From JAPXSY01 sp033812795 (lineage in GTDB: Bacteria; Verrucomicrobiota; Kiritimatiellia; RFP12; UBA1067), in NCBI GenBank assembly GCA_033812795.1, contig JAPXSY010000004.1:29996-93995 (forward strand): a stretch of 64,000 bases of DNA, read 5' to 3'. Positions 43,244 through 51,904 of this stretch are shown one piece after another (position 1 is the stretch's first letter; the number at the start of each line of letters is the position of its first letter). Made by a program: the position numbers and the translations under genes. The notes beneath the pieces were generated by a model. It ran no database searches. It was not told where the DNA came from and was given only the letters and a program-made list of their open reading frames with translations.

Positions 43244-45973
43244 ATGAAAAAGTTTCTCTCTATCATACTGGCCTGCGCGATCGTCCCGGCGTTTGCGAAG
43301 GTCGAGTCGCACTGGGACGGCGGGCGTAACACGCCGGTGCACCGTCTCAACCTGAATGACGAGTTCGGCGATGTGATTGTGCCCGGCACGCCCAACGCCC
43401 TGCCGTTGAGCACGCGTCAGACCTGCGGTCAGTGCCATGATTACGACACCATCGCGTCCGGCTGGCATTTCAATATGTCCTGCACAAATGCGGTGCACGG
43501 CCGTAGCGGCCAGCCTTGGTTCCTGATCGATCCGCTCAGCGGGTCGCAGATCCCGATGAGCCTGCGCGGCTGGCAGGGTACGCATACGCCCGGCCAGCTC
43601 GGCATGACCGACTGGGAGTGGGTCTACGCCTTTGGCCGTCACATGCCGGGCGGCGACCGCGCTGATCCCAAGGATCTCTACGCCGAAGGCGGGCCGCGCG
43701 CCCGCTGGGACGTGTCGGGGCCCGTTGAAATCAACTGTTTCGCCTGCCACAGCCGGAACGCGGAATACGACCATAGCGAGTGGGTGCGCCTGATTCTGCG
43801 CCAGAACTTCCGCTGGGCCGCCACCGGCGCCCTCGGGCTGGGCGACATCCGCGGTATGGGTTCGCGTGTGGCGGACTATTGGGGCGTGCTGCGCGGCCTG
43901 AACCGGGACGATTCGGTCTTTGCCGTGCCGCCGCATGTGGTCTATGATATGCGGCAGTTCGATGCCAAGAACCGCACGGTGTTACAGGTTGGTGCGCCGC
44001 GCAATGAAAACTGCTTGAGTTGCCACTCGACGTCGCAGGCCGGCATGCCGCATAAAGACATTGACGGCGATGTGCATCTGCGCGCCGGCATGAGCTGCGC
44101 CGACTGCCACGGCAATGGCGAAAACCACGCCATCGCGCGCGGTTACGAAGGCGACACCACCGGCAAGATGGACAAGACCCGCGCCAGCGCGAGTTGTGTG
44201 GGTTGCCACGTGGGTTCGGATTGCGCGCGCGCCGGTCGTCACGGCGCGCCTGCGCCGCAGCATGTCGGCATTCCGGTCAGTCACTTCAGGGCTCTGAGCT
44301 GCACGACTTGTCACTCCGGCGTGACCGAGGACGGGGCGCTGGCGGAGGTGCGCACCTCGCGCGCCAATCGTATGGGTGTCTACGGGCGCGCCCGCTGGGC
44401 CACGCCGCAGCCGTTCATTCTGGAGCCGGTCTTCGTGCGCAACGAGACGGGCAAAATCGAGCCGCGCCGCATGGTCTGGCCTGCCTTCTGGGGTGTCCGC
44501 GCTGAAAACGATGCCGCGTCGATCTCGCCGCTCCGTCCCGAAACCGTGACCGAGGCTTGCACGGGCCTGCTGGACGTGCGCGAGCAGATCGGGTTGGTTC
44601 TGGGGGCACTTGCGACCGACCCCAGCATTCCGGGAATCCCGGTGCTGGCGATCGACGGCAAGCTCTTCAAGCGGCATCTGGACGGTTATGCCGAGCCGGC
44701 CGGCGACACGACGCAGGCGGACGGGTTCTATTACCAGACCGCGACCAACCTGATCGCCGTCATTCCGCCCTTTGATCCAAACGCTGACACTGAGAAGATG
44801 AATGAAGCGCAGCTTGAGGCGCGTCAGAACAACGAGAAGCGGCTGGGGAACCTCTTGCAGACGCTTGATGCCGCGCCGATGGCTGTGACCAACGGCTTTG
44901 GCGCGGTGGTTTATGGCGACAAGCTCTTCTTCCGCGGCGGCGATGGCGAAGCCATGATCAGCACCAACGCGCCGGCCAAGGTCGATGCACCGGTCGTAGG
45001 CTGGTACAAAGACGGTGCCTTCACCGCGCTGGTTTCCGAGTACGCCGCCAAGAATGTCAAGGAACTGGGCGGCAGCGCGTGCTCGATCACCGAAACGATG
45101 GTCGCCGCCGTGCTCAAGCGGCTTACCGAAGTTGGACATGCCCGCGCGGTTTACGTTGCGCACGGTCAGGTCTGGGAGTTGAAGGCCGACGGCAGCCTGA
45201 GTGCCCAGGTCGCGAAAGTCGCGGAACCGGTCTCGTGGGCGGTGGGGCATGACGTGCGTCCCGCGCGCATGGCCCGCGGCGCGCGGCCGTCCAAGTGCAA
45301 CGACTGCCATACGGTGGGGTCCACGTTTTTCTTCACCAAAGTCGCGTCGACGGGTCCGTTGCTGACTGCGCGTAAGCTGGTCAAGATGCAGCACGATTTC
45401 ATGGGTCTCAGCGGCAGCTACAACAAGGTCTTCGGTACTACCTTCCTGATGCGTCCGTTCTTTAAGGTCTTCCTCTGGACGGTCTTTGTGATCTTGATGC
45501 TGGTCACGGTGGCCTTTGCGGCAGCGGCGGTGCCGGCGGTGCTCGACAAGGGCGGCATCCCGTACGGCAAGCCGTCCGAACAGTTGATGACGATGATCGA
45601 CCGTGGTGCGGCGATCACTTTGGCACTTGCCAGTGCTTACCTGTGCCTCTCCGGATTGCTGGGCTGGTTCTTCCATCTGCTGGTCGGCTATATCTTGGTC
45701 TTCCACATGGTGGGCGGTGGGATCTTCGCGGCCTGCCTGCTGGTGCTGATCTGGTTGCGCGGCGGGCGTCGTATCGCGAATCCCCGGCGTAACATGCTTT
45801 GGATGATCGTCATGCTGCTGGGTGTCGGCGTGGTCTTTACGGCGGTGGCACCGATGATGACCTGGTTCGGCGAGGGCTGGCAGTGGCTGATGCTCTGGTG
45901 CCACCGCCTCGTGACGATGGCGTTCCTGGCCGTTGCGGTCTGGATGCTGCTCACCGGCGGGCGCAAGGAGTAG
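43244..45973 (+). CDS. Seven-haem cytochrome c with C-terminal membrane domain
   Basis: 909 residues. Signal peptide MKKFLSIILACAIVPAFA. Seven CxxCH haem c sites: CGQCH (61), CFACH (165), CLSCH (257), CADCH (285), CVGCH (318), CTTCH (353) and CNDCH (about 685). Between haem 6 and 7 is a ~300-residue non-haem region. After about residue 735 come four hydrophobic helices with His (FFHLLVGYILVFHMVGGG; MLWCHRLVTM), reminiscent of b-type or quinol-reacting membrane anchors. It should move electrons between the quinone pool and periplasmic partners. I do not recognise the exact family. ApbE follows 15 bp later. Confidence 0.85.
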   Translation: MKKFLSIILACAIVPAFAKVESHWDGGRNTPVHRLNLNDEFGDVIVPGTPNALPLSTRQTCGQCHDYDTIASGWHFNMSCTNAVHGRSGQPWFLIDPLSGSQIPMSLRGWQGTHTPGQLGMTDWEWVYAFGRHMPGGDRADPKDLYAEGGPRARWDVSGPVEINCFACHSRNAEYDHSEWVRLILRQNFRWAATGALGLGDIRGMGSRVADYWGVLRGLNRDDSVFAVPPHVVYDMRQFDAKNRTVLQVGAPRNENCLSCHSTSQAGMPHKDIDGDVHLRAGMSCADCHGNGENHAIARGYEGDTTGKMDKTRASASCVGCHVGSDCARAGRHGAPAPQHVGIPVSHFRALSCTTCHSGVTEDGALAEVRTSRANRMGVYGRARWATPQPFILEPVFVRNETGKIEPRRMVWPAFWGVRAENDAASISPLRPETVTEACTGLLDVREQIGLVLGALATDPSIPGIPVLAIDGKLFKRHLDGYAEPAGDTTQADGFYYQTATNLIAVIPPFDPNADTEKMNEAQLEARQNNEKRLGNLLQTLDAAPMAVTNGFGAVVYGDKLFFRGGDGEAMISTNAPAKVDAPVVGWYKDGAFTALVSEYAAKNVKELGGSACSITETMVAAVLKRLTEVGHARAVYVAHGQVWELKADGSLSAQVAKVAEPVSWAVGHDVRPARMARGARPSKCNDCHTVGSTFFFTKVASTGPLLTARKLVKMQHDFMGLSGSYNKVFGTTFLMRPFFKVFLWTVFVILMLVTVAFAAAAVPAVLDKGGIPYGKPSEQLMTMIDRGAAITLALASAYLCLSGLLGWFFHLLVGYILVFHMVGGGIFAACLLVLIWLRGGRRIANPRRNMLWMIVMLLGVGVVFTAVAPMMTWFGEGWQWLMLWCHRLVTMAFLAVAVWMLLTGGRKE

Positions 45974-45988
45974 CGCGGCATTTGTTCT

Positions 45989-46942
45989 ATGACATCCCAG
46001 GTCCACAGGTTTGAGCACCAAGCCATGTCGACGGTGTTCGAGCTGTTGATCGCGACAGAAGATCGGCAGCTTGCCCAAAGCGCGGCTTATGCGGTGTTCA
46101 AAAAGGTGGACGGTCTGGAGGAGCTGATCAGCCGCTTCCTCGACGTGAGCGAGGTGGCGCTGATCAGCCGCCTGAAGCCGGGTGAGACCTTCCGCGTGGC
46201 GCCGGAGCTGATGGAGTTGCTGCTGACCGCCACGCGCGTCTGCGCAGCCACGCAGGGCGCGTTTGATGTGACGGTCGGCCCGGTGATGGACGCCCTGCGC
46301 GAGGTCAAGCACCGCTGGCGCGCGTTGACGCCGCAAGAGCGCGAAAGCGCCTTGGCCGCGTGCGGCATGAACCGGCTGGTTATCGACACCGAAAACCTGC
46401 TGATCGCGGTGCAGCCCGACCGCATGGGACGCGCCTCGCCGCTGGAGCTGGATTTCGGCGCCATCGGTAAGGGCTACGCGCTGGATGTGGCATGCCGCAT
46501 GTTGACGGAGGACTGGGACTTTGCCGACTTCCTGATGCACAGCGGCACCAGCACCGTGATCGCGCGCGGGACGATGGGCGACGGTCAGCCGGGCTGGCCG
46601 GTGAGCGTGGGCGGCGATTGGCGCGAACGCGCCGGTTTGCACCATGTGCGGCTTAGCGAGGGCGCGATCAGCGGGTCGGGCTTTGATGTGAAAGGCGCGC
46701 ACGTTGTGGACGTGCGTCGCGGCGTCGCGGCATCGCGGCATCCTGCCGCATGGTCGTACGCCCCGGCGGCGGCGGTGTCGGATGCGCTTTCGACCGCCTG
46801 CCTCGGACTGGGATGGAGAGAGATTTGCGCCGCATGCGCGGCGTTGGAAGGATGCGGTGCTTTGGTGGCGCGGGCGCAGCCCGTGTGGATGGACCGGTTG
46901 AGAAGTCCGGTGAGGCAATATGGTGCCTTTCCCGCCGTTTAA
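45989..46942 (+). CDS. apbE: FAD:protein FMN transferase (ApbE)
   Basis: 317 residues, family length. Transfers FMN from FAD to Thr/Ser of redox proteins. Marks: HQAMSTVFEL, GAFDVTVGPVMDALREV, LDFGAIGKGYALDVACRML, and MHSGTSTVIARG. No signal peptide is evident, so it may act in the cytoplasm, or the start may be elsewhere. It lies directly after the seven-haem cytochrome; no flavinylation motif (S/T-G-A-T) is seen in that protein or in the other proteins of the cluster, so its target is probably encoded elsewhere. Confidence 0.92.
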   Translation: MTSQVHRFEHQAMSTVFELLIATEDRQLAQSAAYAVFKKVDGLEELISRFLDVSEVALISRLKPGETFRVAPELMELLLTATRVCAATQGAFDVTVGPVMDALREVKHRWRALTPQERESALAACGMNRLVIDTENLLIAVQPDRMGRASPLELDFGAIGKGYALDVACRMLTEDWDFADFLMHSGTSTVIARGTMGDGQPGWPVSVGGDWRERAGLHHVRLSEGAISGSGFDVKGAHVVDVRRGVAASRHPAAWSYAPAAAVSDALSTACLGLGWREICAACAALEGCGALVARAQPVWMDRLRSPVRQYGAFPAV

Positions 46943-46960
46943 TGAAGTGAACGCTTTTCG

Positions 46961-47006
46961 GGTCTGACGGGTCGGACAGGTCTGACAGGTTGGACGGATC
47001 GGACAA
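46961..47006. repeat. GGTCTGACAGG-type decamer repeats, copy 2
   Basis: GGTCTGACGGGTCGGACAGG followed by TCTGACAGGTTGGACGGATC, similar to 43187-43233, before the discoidin-like gene. Confidence 0.7.
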
Positions 47007-47033
47007 ATACGAACAGAGGAACAAGGAGGACAC

Positions 47034-47702
47034 ATGAAGCACACAGGAATGATGTTGGCGGCTGTTGTGGCGGGCCTTGCCGTGGTGGCGGGCGCGCAGG
47101 ACGGAGCCAAGGTGCAGTTGAAGATCGAACTGCCGAAACCGCAGTTCACGGGTACGCCCAAAGACATTCGCTCGCCGAACCTCGAGCCGGCCCGCGGCGG
47201 CAAGCCGCGTCCGCCGATTGATGTTCCGGCTGGCGCTGACAAGGTGCTCTCGAAAGACTGCAAGGTCACGTCGAGCGATCCAGAGCCGATCATCGGCGAG
47301 CTGTCGTTCATCACGGACGGCGACAAAGAGCATGACGCCGCGACGTATGTCGAACTCGGCCCCGGCACGCAGTGGGTGCAGGTCGATCTGGGCAAGGAGA
47401 AGGAAGTCTACGCCGCGTGCGTGTGGCACTACCACGGCGAGGCGCGCGTCTATCGTGACGTGGTCTGCCAGATTTCCAATGATCCTGACTTCATCGACGG
47501 CGTCGTGACGGTCTTCAACAACGACCATGACAATTCCTCGAAGCTGGGTGAAGGCAAAGAGAAAGAGTATATCGAGACCAACGAGGGCCGTCCTTTCGCC
47601 GTCAGTGGCGTGAAGGGCCGTTACGTCCGCTTCTACAGCAAGGGCAACACCTCGAACGAGATGAACCACTACACGGAGATTGAAGTGTACGGCAAGCCCT
47701 GA
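47034..47702 (+). CDS. Secreted discoidin (F5/8 type C)-like protein
   Basis: 222 residues. Signal peptide (MKHTGMMLAAVVAGLAVVAGA), a Pro/Lys-rich linker, then a beta-sandwich-like domain: DAATYVELGPGTQWVQVDLG, YRDVVCQISNDPDF, GRYVRFYSKG and TEIEVYGKP, a pattern of discoidin/F5-8C carbohydrate-binding domains. No catalytic domain. AAGGAGG lies before the ATG. It follows ApbE by 90 bp and may be an extracytoplasmic binding partner. Confidence 0.75.
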   Translation: MKHTGMMLAAVVAGLAVVAGAQDGAKVQLKIELPKPQFTGTPKDIRSPNLEPARGGKPRPPIDVPAGADKVLSKDCKVTSSDPEPIIGELSFITDGDKEHDAATYVELGPGTQWVQVDLGKEKEVYAACVWHYHGEARVYRDVVCQISNDPDFIDGVVTVFNNDHDNSSKLGEGKEKEYIETNEGRPFAVSGVKGRYVRFYSKGNTSNEMNHYTEIEVYGKP

Positions 47703-47718
47703 GCGGGAGTAGGAGTTG

Positions 47719-47788
47719 GGATTTAGGATTTAGGATTTAGGATTTAGGATTTAGGAGTTAGGAGTTAGGATTTAGGATTTAGGAGTTG
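47719..47788. repeat. Heptamer tandem repeat (GATTTAG)n
   Basis: About ten 7-bp units GATTTAG/GAGTTAG in head-to-tail array in the gap after the discoidin-like gene. A degenerate unit (GGGTTTAGGATTCAGG) occurs at 47928-47943 before the thioredoxin gene. Nothing else is seen in 47703-47953. Confidence 0.85.
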
Positions 47789-47953
47789 ATGTTTCTGAAT
47801 CCGAAACCTGACTTCGGCAACAAGAGCGGCGTGGCGGGCAAACGGGTCCGTCCGCCGCCTGTTTTGTTGCGTAAGAAATTGACGCATTGGGCCGGTTCCT
47901 GATATGTTGTCCGAAACCATCAGGATGGGTTTAGGATTCAGGAGGACGAAACG

Positions 47954-48385
47954 ATGAGAATGAGGATTTTCGCGACGGTATCGGTGATCGGATGCTTGTG
48001 GCTGACGGGGTGCAAGCCTGCGGGAGCGCCGACAACGGATTCCGTACCGGATGCAGGATCCGGCACTGCGGCGCAGGTGCTGGAGTTGAATGACATGACG
48101 TTTACGGCGCAGACCGCGCAGGGCGTGGTGCTGGTTGATTTCTGGGCACCCTGGTGCGGGCCCTGCCGTACCCAGGGGCCGATCATCGAGCAGGCGGCCA
48201 AGCTGTTGGGGGATTCTGCAAAGGTGGCTAAGGTCAATGTGGATGACGCGCAGCAAACGGCAAAGCGTTTTGGGGTTCAGGGCATTCCGACGCTGATCGT
48301 ATTCAAGGATGGCAAGCCGGGCAAACGGTTTGTGGGCGTGACTCAGGCTGCGGTGCTGGTCGAGGCGGTGAAAGAGGCGCTGTGA
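47954..48385 (+). CDS. Thioredoxin-fold lipoprotein
   Basis: 143 residues with lipoprotein signal (VIGCLWLTGC) and a thioredoxin domain with active site WAPWCGPCRTQ and the cis-Pro in GIPTLIVF. It would act at the periplasmic face of a membrane, reducing or rearranging disulfides; a role in cytochrome c thiol reduction is possible given the haem protein upstream, but this is inference. GGAGG precedes the ATG. Confidence 0.88.
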   Translation: MRMRIFATVSVIGCLWLTGCKPAGAPTTDSVPDAGSGTAAQVLELNDMTFTAQTAQGVVLVDFWAPWCGPCRTQGPIIEQAAKLLGDSAKVAKVNVDDAQQTAKRFGVQGIPTLIVFKDGKPGKRFVGVTQAAVLVEAVKEAL

Positions 48386-48437
48386 TATTTAGGATGTGAC
48401 GTGCTCTTTCCGCCTTTGCGCCTTCGGGATTTTTGAC

Positions 48438-48467
48438 CTGACAGACTCCCGCCGGAGCCCGTATACT
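48438..48467 (+). promoter_or_regulatory. Possible polA promoter
   Basis: CTGACA (48438-48443), an 18-bp spacer and TATACT (48462-48467). If correct, transcription starts near 48474, almost at the first ATG, which favours the GTG at 48515 as the start. Confidence 0.4.
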
Positions 48468-48475
48468 GCATACCA

Positions 48476-51256
48476 ATGGGTTTTATGCCGGAGGATTTGC
48501 GGGGGGGTGTGTGCGTGAGTGAGACGGCCAAGTTGTTCCTGATCGATGTGATGCCGCTGCTGTACCGCGGCCATTTCGTGTTTCTCAAATCCCCGCGCGT
48601 GACGAGTGGCGGGGTCAATACCTCCGCGTTGACCGGGTTTGCCAACTGTCTGTTGCAGATTCTCAACGAGCACACCCCCACGCATGTTGCGTTGGTGCTG
48701 GATTCGTCCACGCCGACTTTCCGGCATGAGGCATATCCTCTCTACAAGGCCCAACGGCAGAAAATGCCGGAGGACCTGGCGGCCGCGATCCCTATGTCGA
48801 TCGAGTTGGCCGAGGCGTTGCGGATTCCGATCTTGCGCGTGGACGGGTTTGAGGCGGATGACGTGATGGGGACTCTGGCCGCGCATGCCGCAACGAAACC
48901 CGGCTGGCAGACTTATCTGGCCACGCCCGACAAGGACGTGGCGCAACTGGTCGGCCCGGCGACGTTCCTGTTCCGTCCCGGCAAGGGGGGGGCACCAGCG
49001 GAAATTTACGATGAGGCGGCGGTATGCCGACATTGGGGTGTGAGTGCCCCTAGCCAGATGATCGACCTCCTAGGCTTGGCGGGGGATGCCTCAGACAACA
49101 TTCCGGGCATTCCTGGTGTGGGTGAGAAAACAGCGACCGCACTGTTGGCGCAGTTCGGCGATTTGGAAAACGTGCTTGCGCATGCCGCGGAACTCAAGGG
49201 GAAACTCGCGGAGAAAGTGGCGGCCGGGGCGGCGAGCGCGCGACAGAGTCGTGAGTTGGCAGCCATCCGGACGGATGTGCCCCTGACGATCCGCCTCGAC
49301 GACCTCGCGTGCCGGGATCCCGATGAGGCGCGTTTGCGCGCGGTGCTGAAGAAATATGAGTTGGCGGCGCTTGGCAAACGGCTGCTGGGCGAGGGGTTTA
49401 CGGACGGCACCGGAGGTGTTGCGGCATCCGGCGCCTACCAAACGTTGGCCGATGTCCCGCATACCTATGTCTGCGTCACGGACGAGGAGCGGATGCGGGA
49501 ATTGCTACGGGCGCTGGAGGAGGCACCCGAGTGGGCGTTCGACACGGAAACCACGGGGTTGAACCCGCGTCACGACCGGCTGGTGGGCCTCTCCTTCGCG
49601 ACCGCGCCGGGACGGGCATGGTACGTGCCCGTGCCCGAAACGCATGAGGCCTGCCGCGCGGCGCTGCACCGTTTCGCGCCCTATTTCGATGACCCGGCTA
49701 CGATCAAGATCGGGCATAACGCGAAATTCGATCTCACGGTCCTGCGTCAATATGGCATCACTCTGCGCGGTGGATTGCATGACACCATGCTCGCGCATTA
49801 TGTGATCGACGCATCGGATCGGCACGGCATGGACCATCTCGCACGGCAGTATCTGCATTACAATCCGATTCCGATCACCGCGCTGATCGGCGAAAAGAAG
49901 CGGGGCACGGTGCAGGGGAACATGGGTGACCGGGCTCCCGAGGAGATCTGCGACTATGCGGCCGAGGATGCGGACATCACGCTGCGGCTGGACCGGCTGT
50001 TGCGTCAGGAGGCGCAGGAAACGGGATGCCTGCGCGCGTTGACCGAGTGCGAGGAGCCGCTGGTCGGCGTGCTGTTGGATATGGAGTCCGAGGGGATCCG
50101 CATCAACGAACAGGCATTACGGGAATACGGGCGCGAACTGGATCGCGAGATATTGGATTTGGAGATCCGTATTCGTGAATTCGGGGGCGGTCCCTTCAAC
50201 CCCGCTTCGCCCAAGCAACTCGGCGAGGTTTTGTTCGACCACCTCAAGCTTGATCCGGACGCCGCGCGCACGGCATCCGGTCAGTACGCTACCAGCGAAG
50301 AAGTGCTGCTCAAGCTCCGGGACCGTCATCCGATTGTGCCGCTGATTCTGGAGTACCGGATGTGCGGAAAACTCAAATCCACATATGTTGACAAACTGCC
50401 CGACTGCATCGATCCGGAGACCGGACGCATTCACACTTCGTTCTCGCAGGCTCTGACCGAAACCGGCCGTCTCTCCTCCTCCGATCCGAATCTGCAGAAC
50501 ATCCCCATCCGAACCGAGCGCGGTCAGCGCATCCGTTCCGCTTTTGTGGCGCGCGATGCGGATCATGTGCTGCTCTCCGCCGACTACTCGCAGATCGAGT
50601 TGCGCGTGATGGCGGCGCTCAGTAAGGATCCGGGAATGATCGAGGCGTTCCGGCGCGGCGCGGATATTCATCGCGAGACCGCCTCGCGTGTGTACGGCGT
50701 GCCCCCCGACGAGGTCACGCCGGAGATGCGTTCCGTCTGCAAAATGGTCAACTTCGGCATCATTTACGGTATTTCCGCGTTCGGCTTGGGTCAGCGGCTG
50801 GATGTGCCGCGCAAACAGGCGGCAGAGCTGATCGAAACCTATTTCACCACATACCCCGGCGTGAAAACGTACATGGATCAGGCGATTGCCGAGGCGCGCG
50901 CGAAAGGATATGCGCAGACCCTCTTGGGGCGGCGGCGGTTTTTGCGTGATATCAATTCGCGCAACGCCACCTCGCGTCAATCGGCCGAACGTAACGCGAT
51001 CAACACCCCGGTGCAGGGCACGGCGGCGGATCTGATCAAGCTGGCAATGGTGCGGGTACACCGCGAATTGGCCGAACGCGGCCTCAAGACTCGGATGGTG
51101 TTGCAGATCCACGACGAACTGCTGTTCGACGCGCCCCGCGGGGAAGTCGAAACGGTCCGCGAGCTGGTCACACAGGCCATGACCACGGTATGGGAGATCG
51201 GTGTGCCGCTGGAGGTGAGCGTCGGGACGGGGGAAACTTGGCTGGAGGCTCATTGA
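48476..51256 (+). CDS. polA: DNA polymerase I
   Basis: 926 residues from the ATG at 48476, or 913 from a GTG at 48515 that follows a G-run. Three domains are complete: 5'-3' exonuclease (LFLIDVMPLLYRGHF; ATPDKDVAQLV), 3'-5' proofreading exonuclease with intact acidic residues (FDTETTGLNP, GHNAKFDLTVL, DYAAEDADITL) and polymerase (ADYSQIELRVMA, KMVNFGIIYGIS, QIHDELLFD). The proofreading domain is worth noting because many PolA homologues have lost it. Confidence 0.96.
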   Translation: MGFMPEDLRGGVCVSETAKLFLIDVMPLLYRGHFVFLKSPRVTSGGVNTSALTGFANCLLQILNEHTPTHVALVLDSSTPTFRHEAYPLYKAQRQKMPEDLAAAIPMSIELAEALRIPILRVDGFEADDVMGTLAAHAATKPGWQTYLATPDKDVAQLVGPATFLFRPGKGGAPAEIYDEAAVCRHWGVSAPSQMIDLLGLAGDASDNIPGIPGVGEKTATALLAQFGDLENVLAHAAELKGKLAEKVAAGAASARQSRELAAIRTDVPLTIRLDDLACRDPDEARLRAVLKKYELAALGKRLLGEGFTDGTGGVAASGAYQTLADVPHTYVCVTDEERMRELLRALEEAPEWAFDTETTGLNPRHDRLVGLSFATAPGRAWYVPVPETHEACRAALHRFAPYFDDPATIKIGHNAKFDLTVLRQYGITLRGGLHDTMLAHYVIDASDRHGMDHLARQYLHYNPIPITALIGEKKRGTVQGNMGDRAPEEICDYAAEDADITLRLDRLLRQEAQETGCLRALTECEEPLVGVLLDMESEGIRINEQALREYGRELDREILDLEIRIREFGGGPFNPASPKQLGEVLFDHLKLDPDAARTASGQYATSEEVLLKLRDRHPIVPLILEYRMCGKLKSTYVDKLPDCIDPETGRIHTSFSQALTETGRLSSSDPNLQNIPIRTERGQRIRSAFVARDADHVLLSADYSQIELRVMAALSKDPGMIEAFRRGADIHRETASRVYGVPPDEVTPEMRSVCKMVNFGIIYGISAFGLGQRLDVPRKQAAELIETYFTTYPGVKTYMDQAIAEARAKGYAQTLLGRRRFLRDINSRNATSRQSAERNAINTPVQGTAADLIKLAMVRVHRELAERGLKTRMVLQIHDELLFDAPRGEVETVRELVTQAMTTVWEIGVPLEVSVGTGETWLEAH

Positions 51257-51310
51257 GCAACGCCTTCCGGGATATTGGCGCAGACGCGCGGGACGTATGG
51301 GGAATCAGGC

Positions 51311-51904
51311 ATGAATGAGAAGGAAGGGCAGGAAGTGACGCGCAGGAACGCGCTGGCCTGGTTGTTGCGGGTTGGCGCGGGCGCGGCGATAACCGCCGCG
51401 GCCGTCCAAGCCACACGGCGGGCTTCGGGCAAGCGGACGGTCTGGCAGATCGATCCGCGCAAGTGCATTCAGTGCGGGCGTTGCGAAACCGAATGCGTGC
51501 TCCACCCGTCGGCGGTGAAGTGTGTTCACGGGTACGCGATGTGCGGGTATTGCAAACTCTGTTTTGGCTATTTCCAACCGGATGCCGCGCGTCTTGATGA
51601 GGCGGCGGAGAACCAGATTTGCCCGACCGGTGCGATCCGCCGCCAGTTCATTGAATCACCCTACTTCGAGTATCACATCGATGAAGCGCGTTGCACGGGC
51701 TGCGCCCTCTGCGTGAAGGGGTGCACACATTTCGGCAACGGGGCGCTGTATCTTCAGATCCGGCATGACCGGTGTGTCGGATGCAACGCCTGCCGTATCG
51801 CGGAGGCGTGTCCGGCTCAGGCTATTATGCGGGTGTCGGCCGACACCCCATACCTGCTGAAAGAAAAACTGGGGCCGTCCGGCCCAAAGGAATCGGACGG
51901 ATGA
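51311..51904 (+). CDS. Tat-exported polyferredoxin
   Basis: 197 residues from the ATG at 51311. A twin-arginine-type leader (TRRNALAWLLRVGAGAAITA) is followed by several [4Fe-4S] Cys sets: CIQCGRCETEC, CGYCKLC, CTGCALCVKGC and CVGCNACRIAEAC, about four clusters. It resembles NapG/MauM-type periplasmic ferredoxins. ATGA links it to the NapH-like gene, so the pair probably passes electrons from the quinone pool. Confidence 0.88.
   Translation: MNEKEGQEVTRRNALAWLLRVGAGAAITAAAVQATRRASGKRTVWQIDPRKCIQCGRCETECVLHPSAVKCVHGYAMCGYCKLCFGYFQPDAARLDEAAENQICPTGAIRRQFIESPYFEYHIDEARCTGCALCVKGCTHFGNGALYLQIRHDRCVGCNACRIAEACPAQAIMRVSADTPYLLKEKLGPSGPKESDG

Noticed and set aside
41774..43936. 720-codon minus-strand frame
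   Set aside because: Antisense to the Gfo/Idh/MocA and cytochrome genes; no motif, and Val/Ala/Asp/His-biased shadow composition.
43982..47395. Open frame of over 1100 codons on the minus strand
   Set aside because: It is antisense to the seven-haem cytochrome, ApbE and discoidin genes, all of which have clear motifs. Its translation is low-complexity Arg/His/Gln, as expected for the shadow of GC-rich genes.
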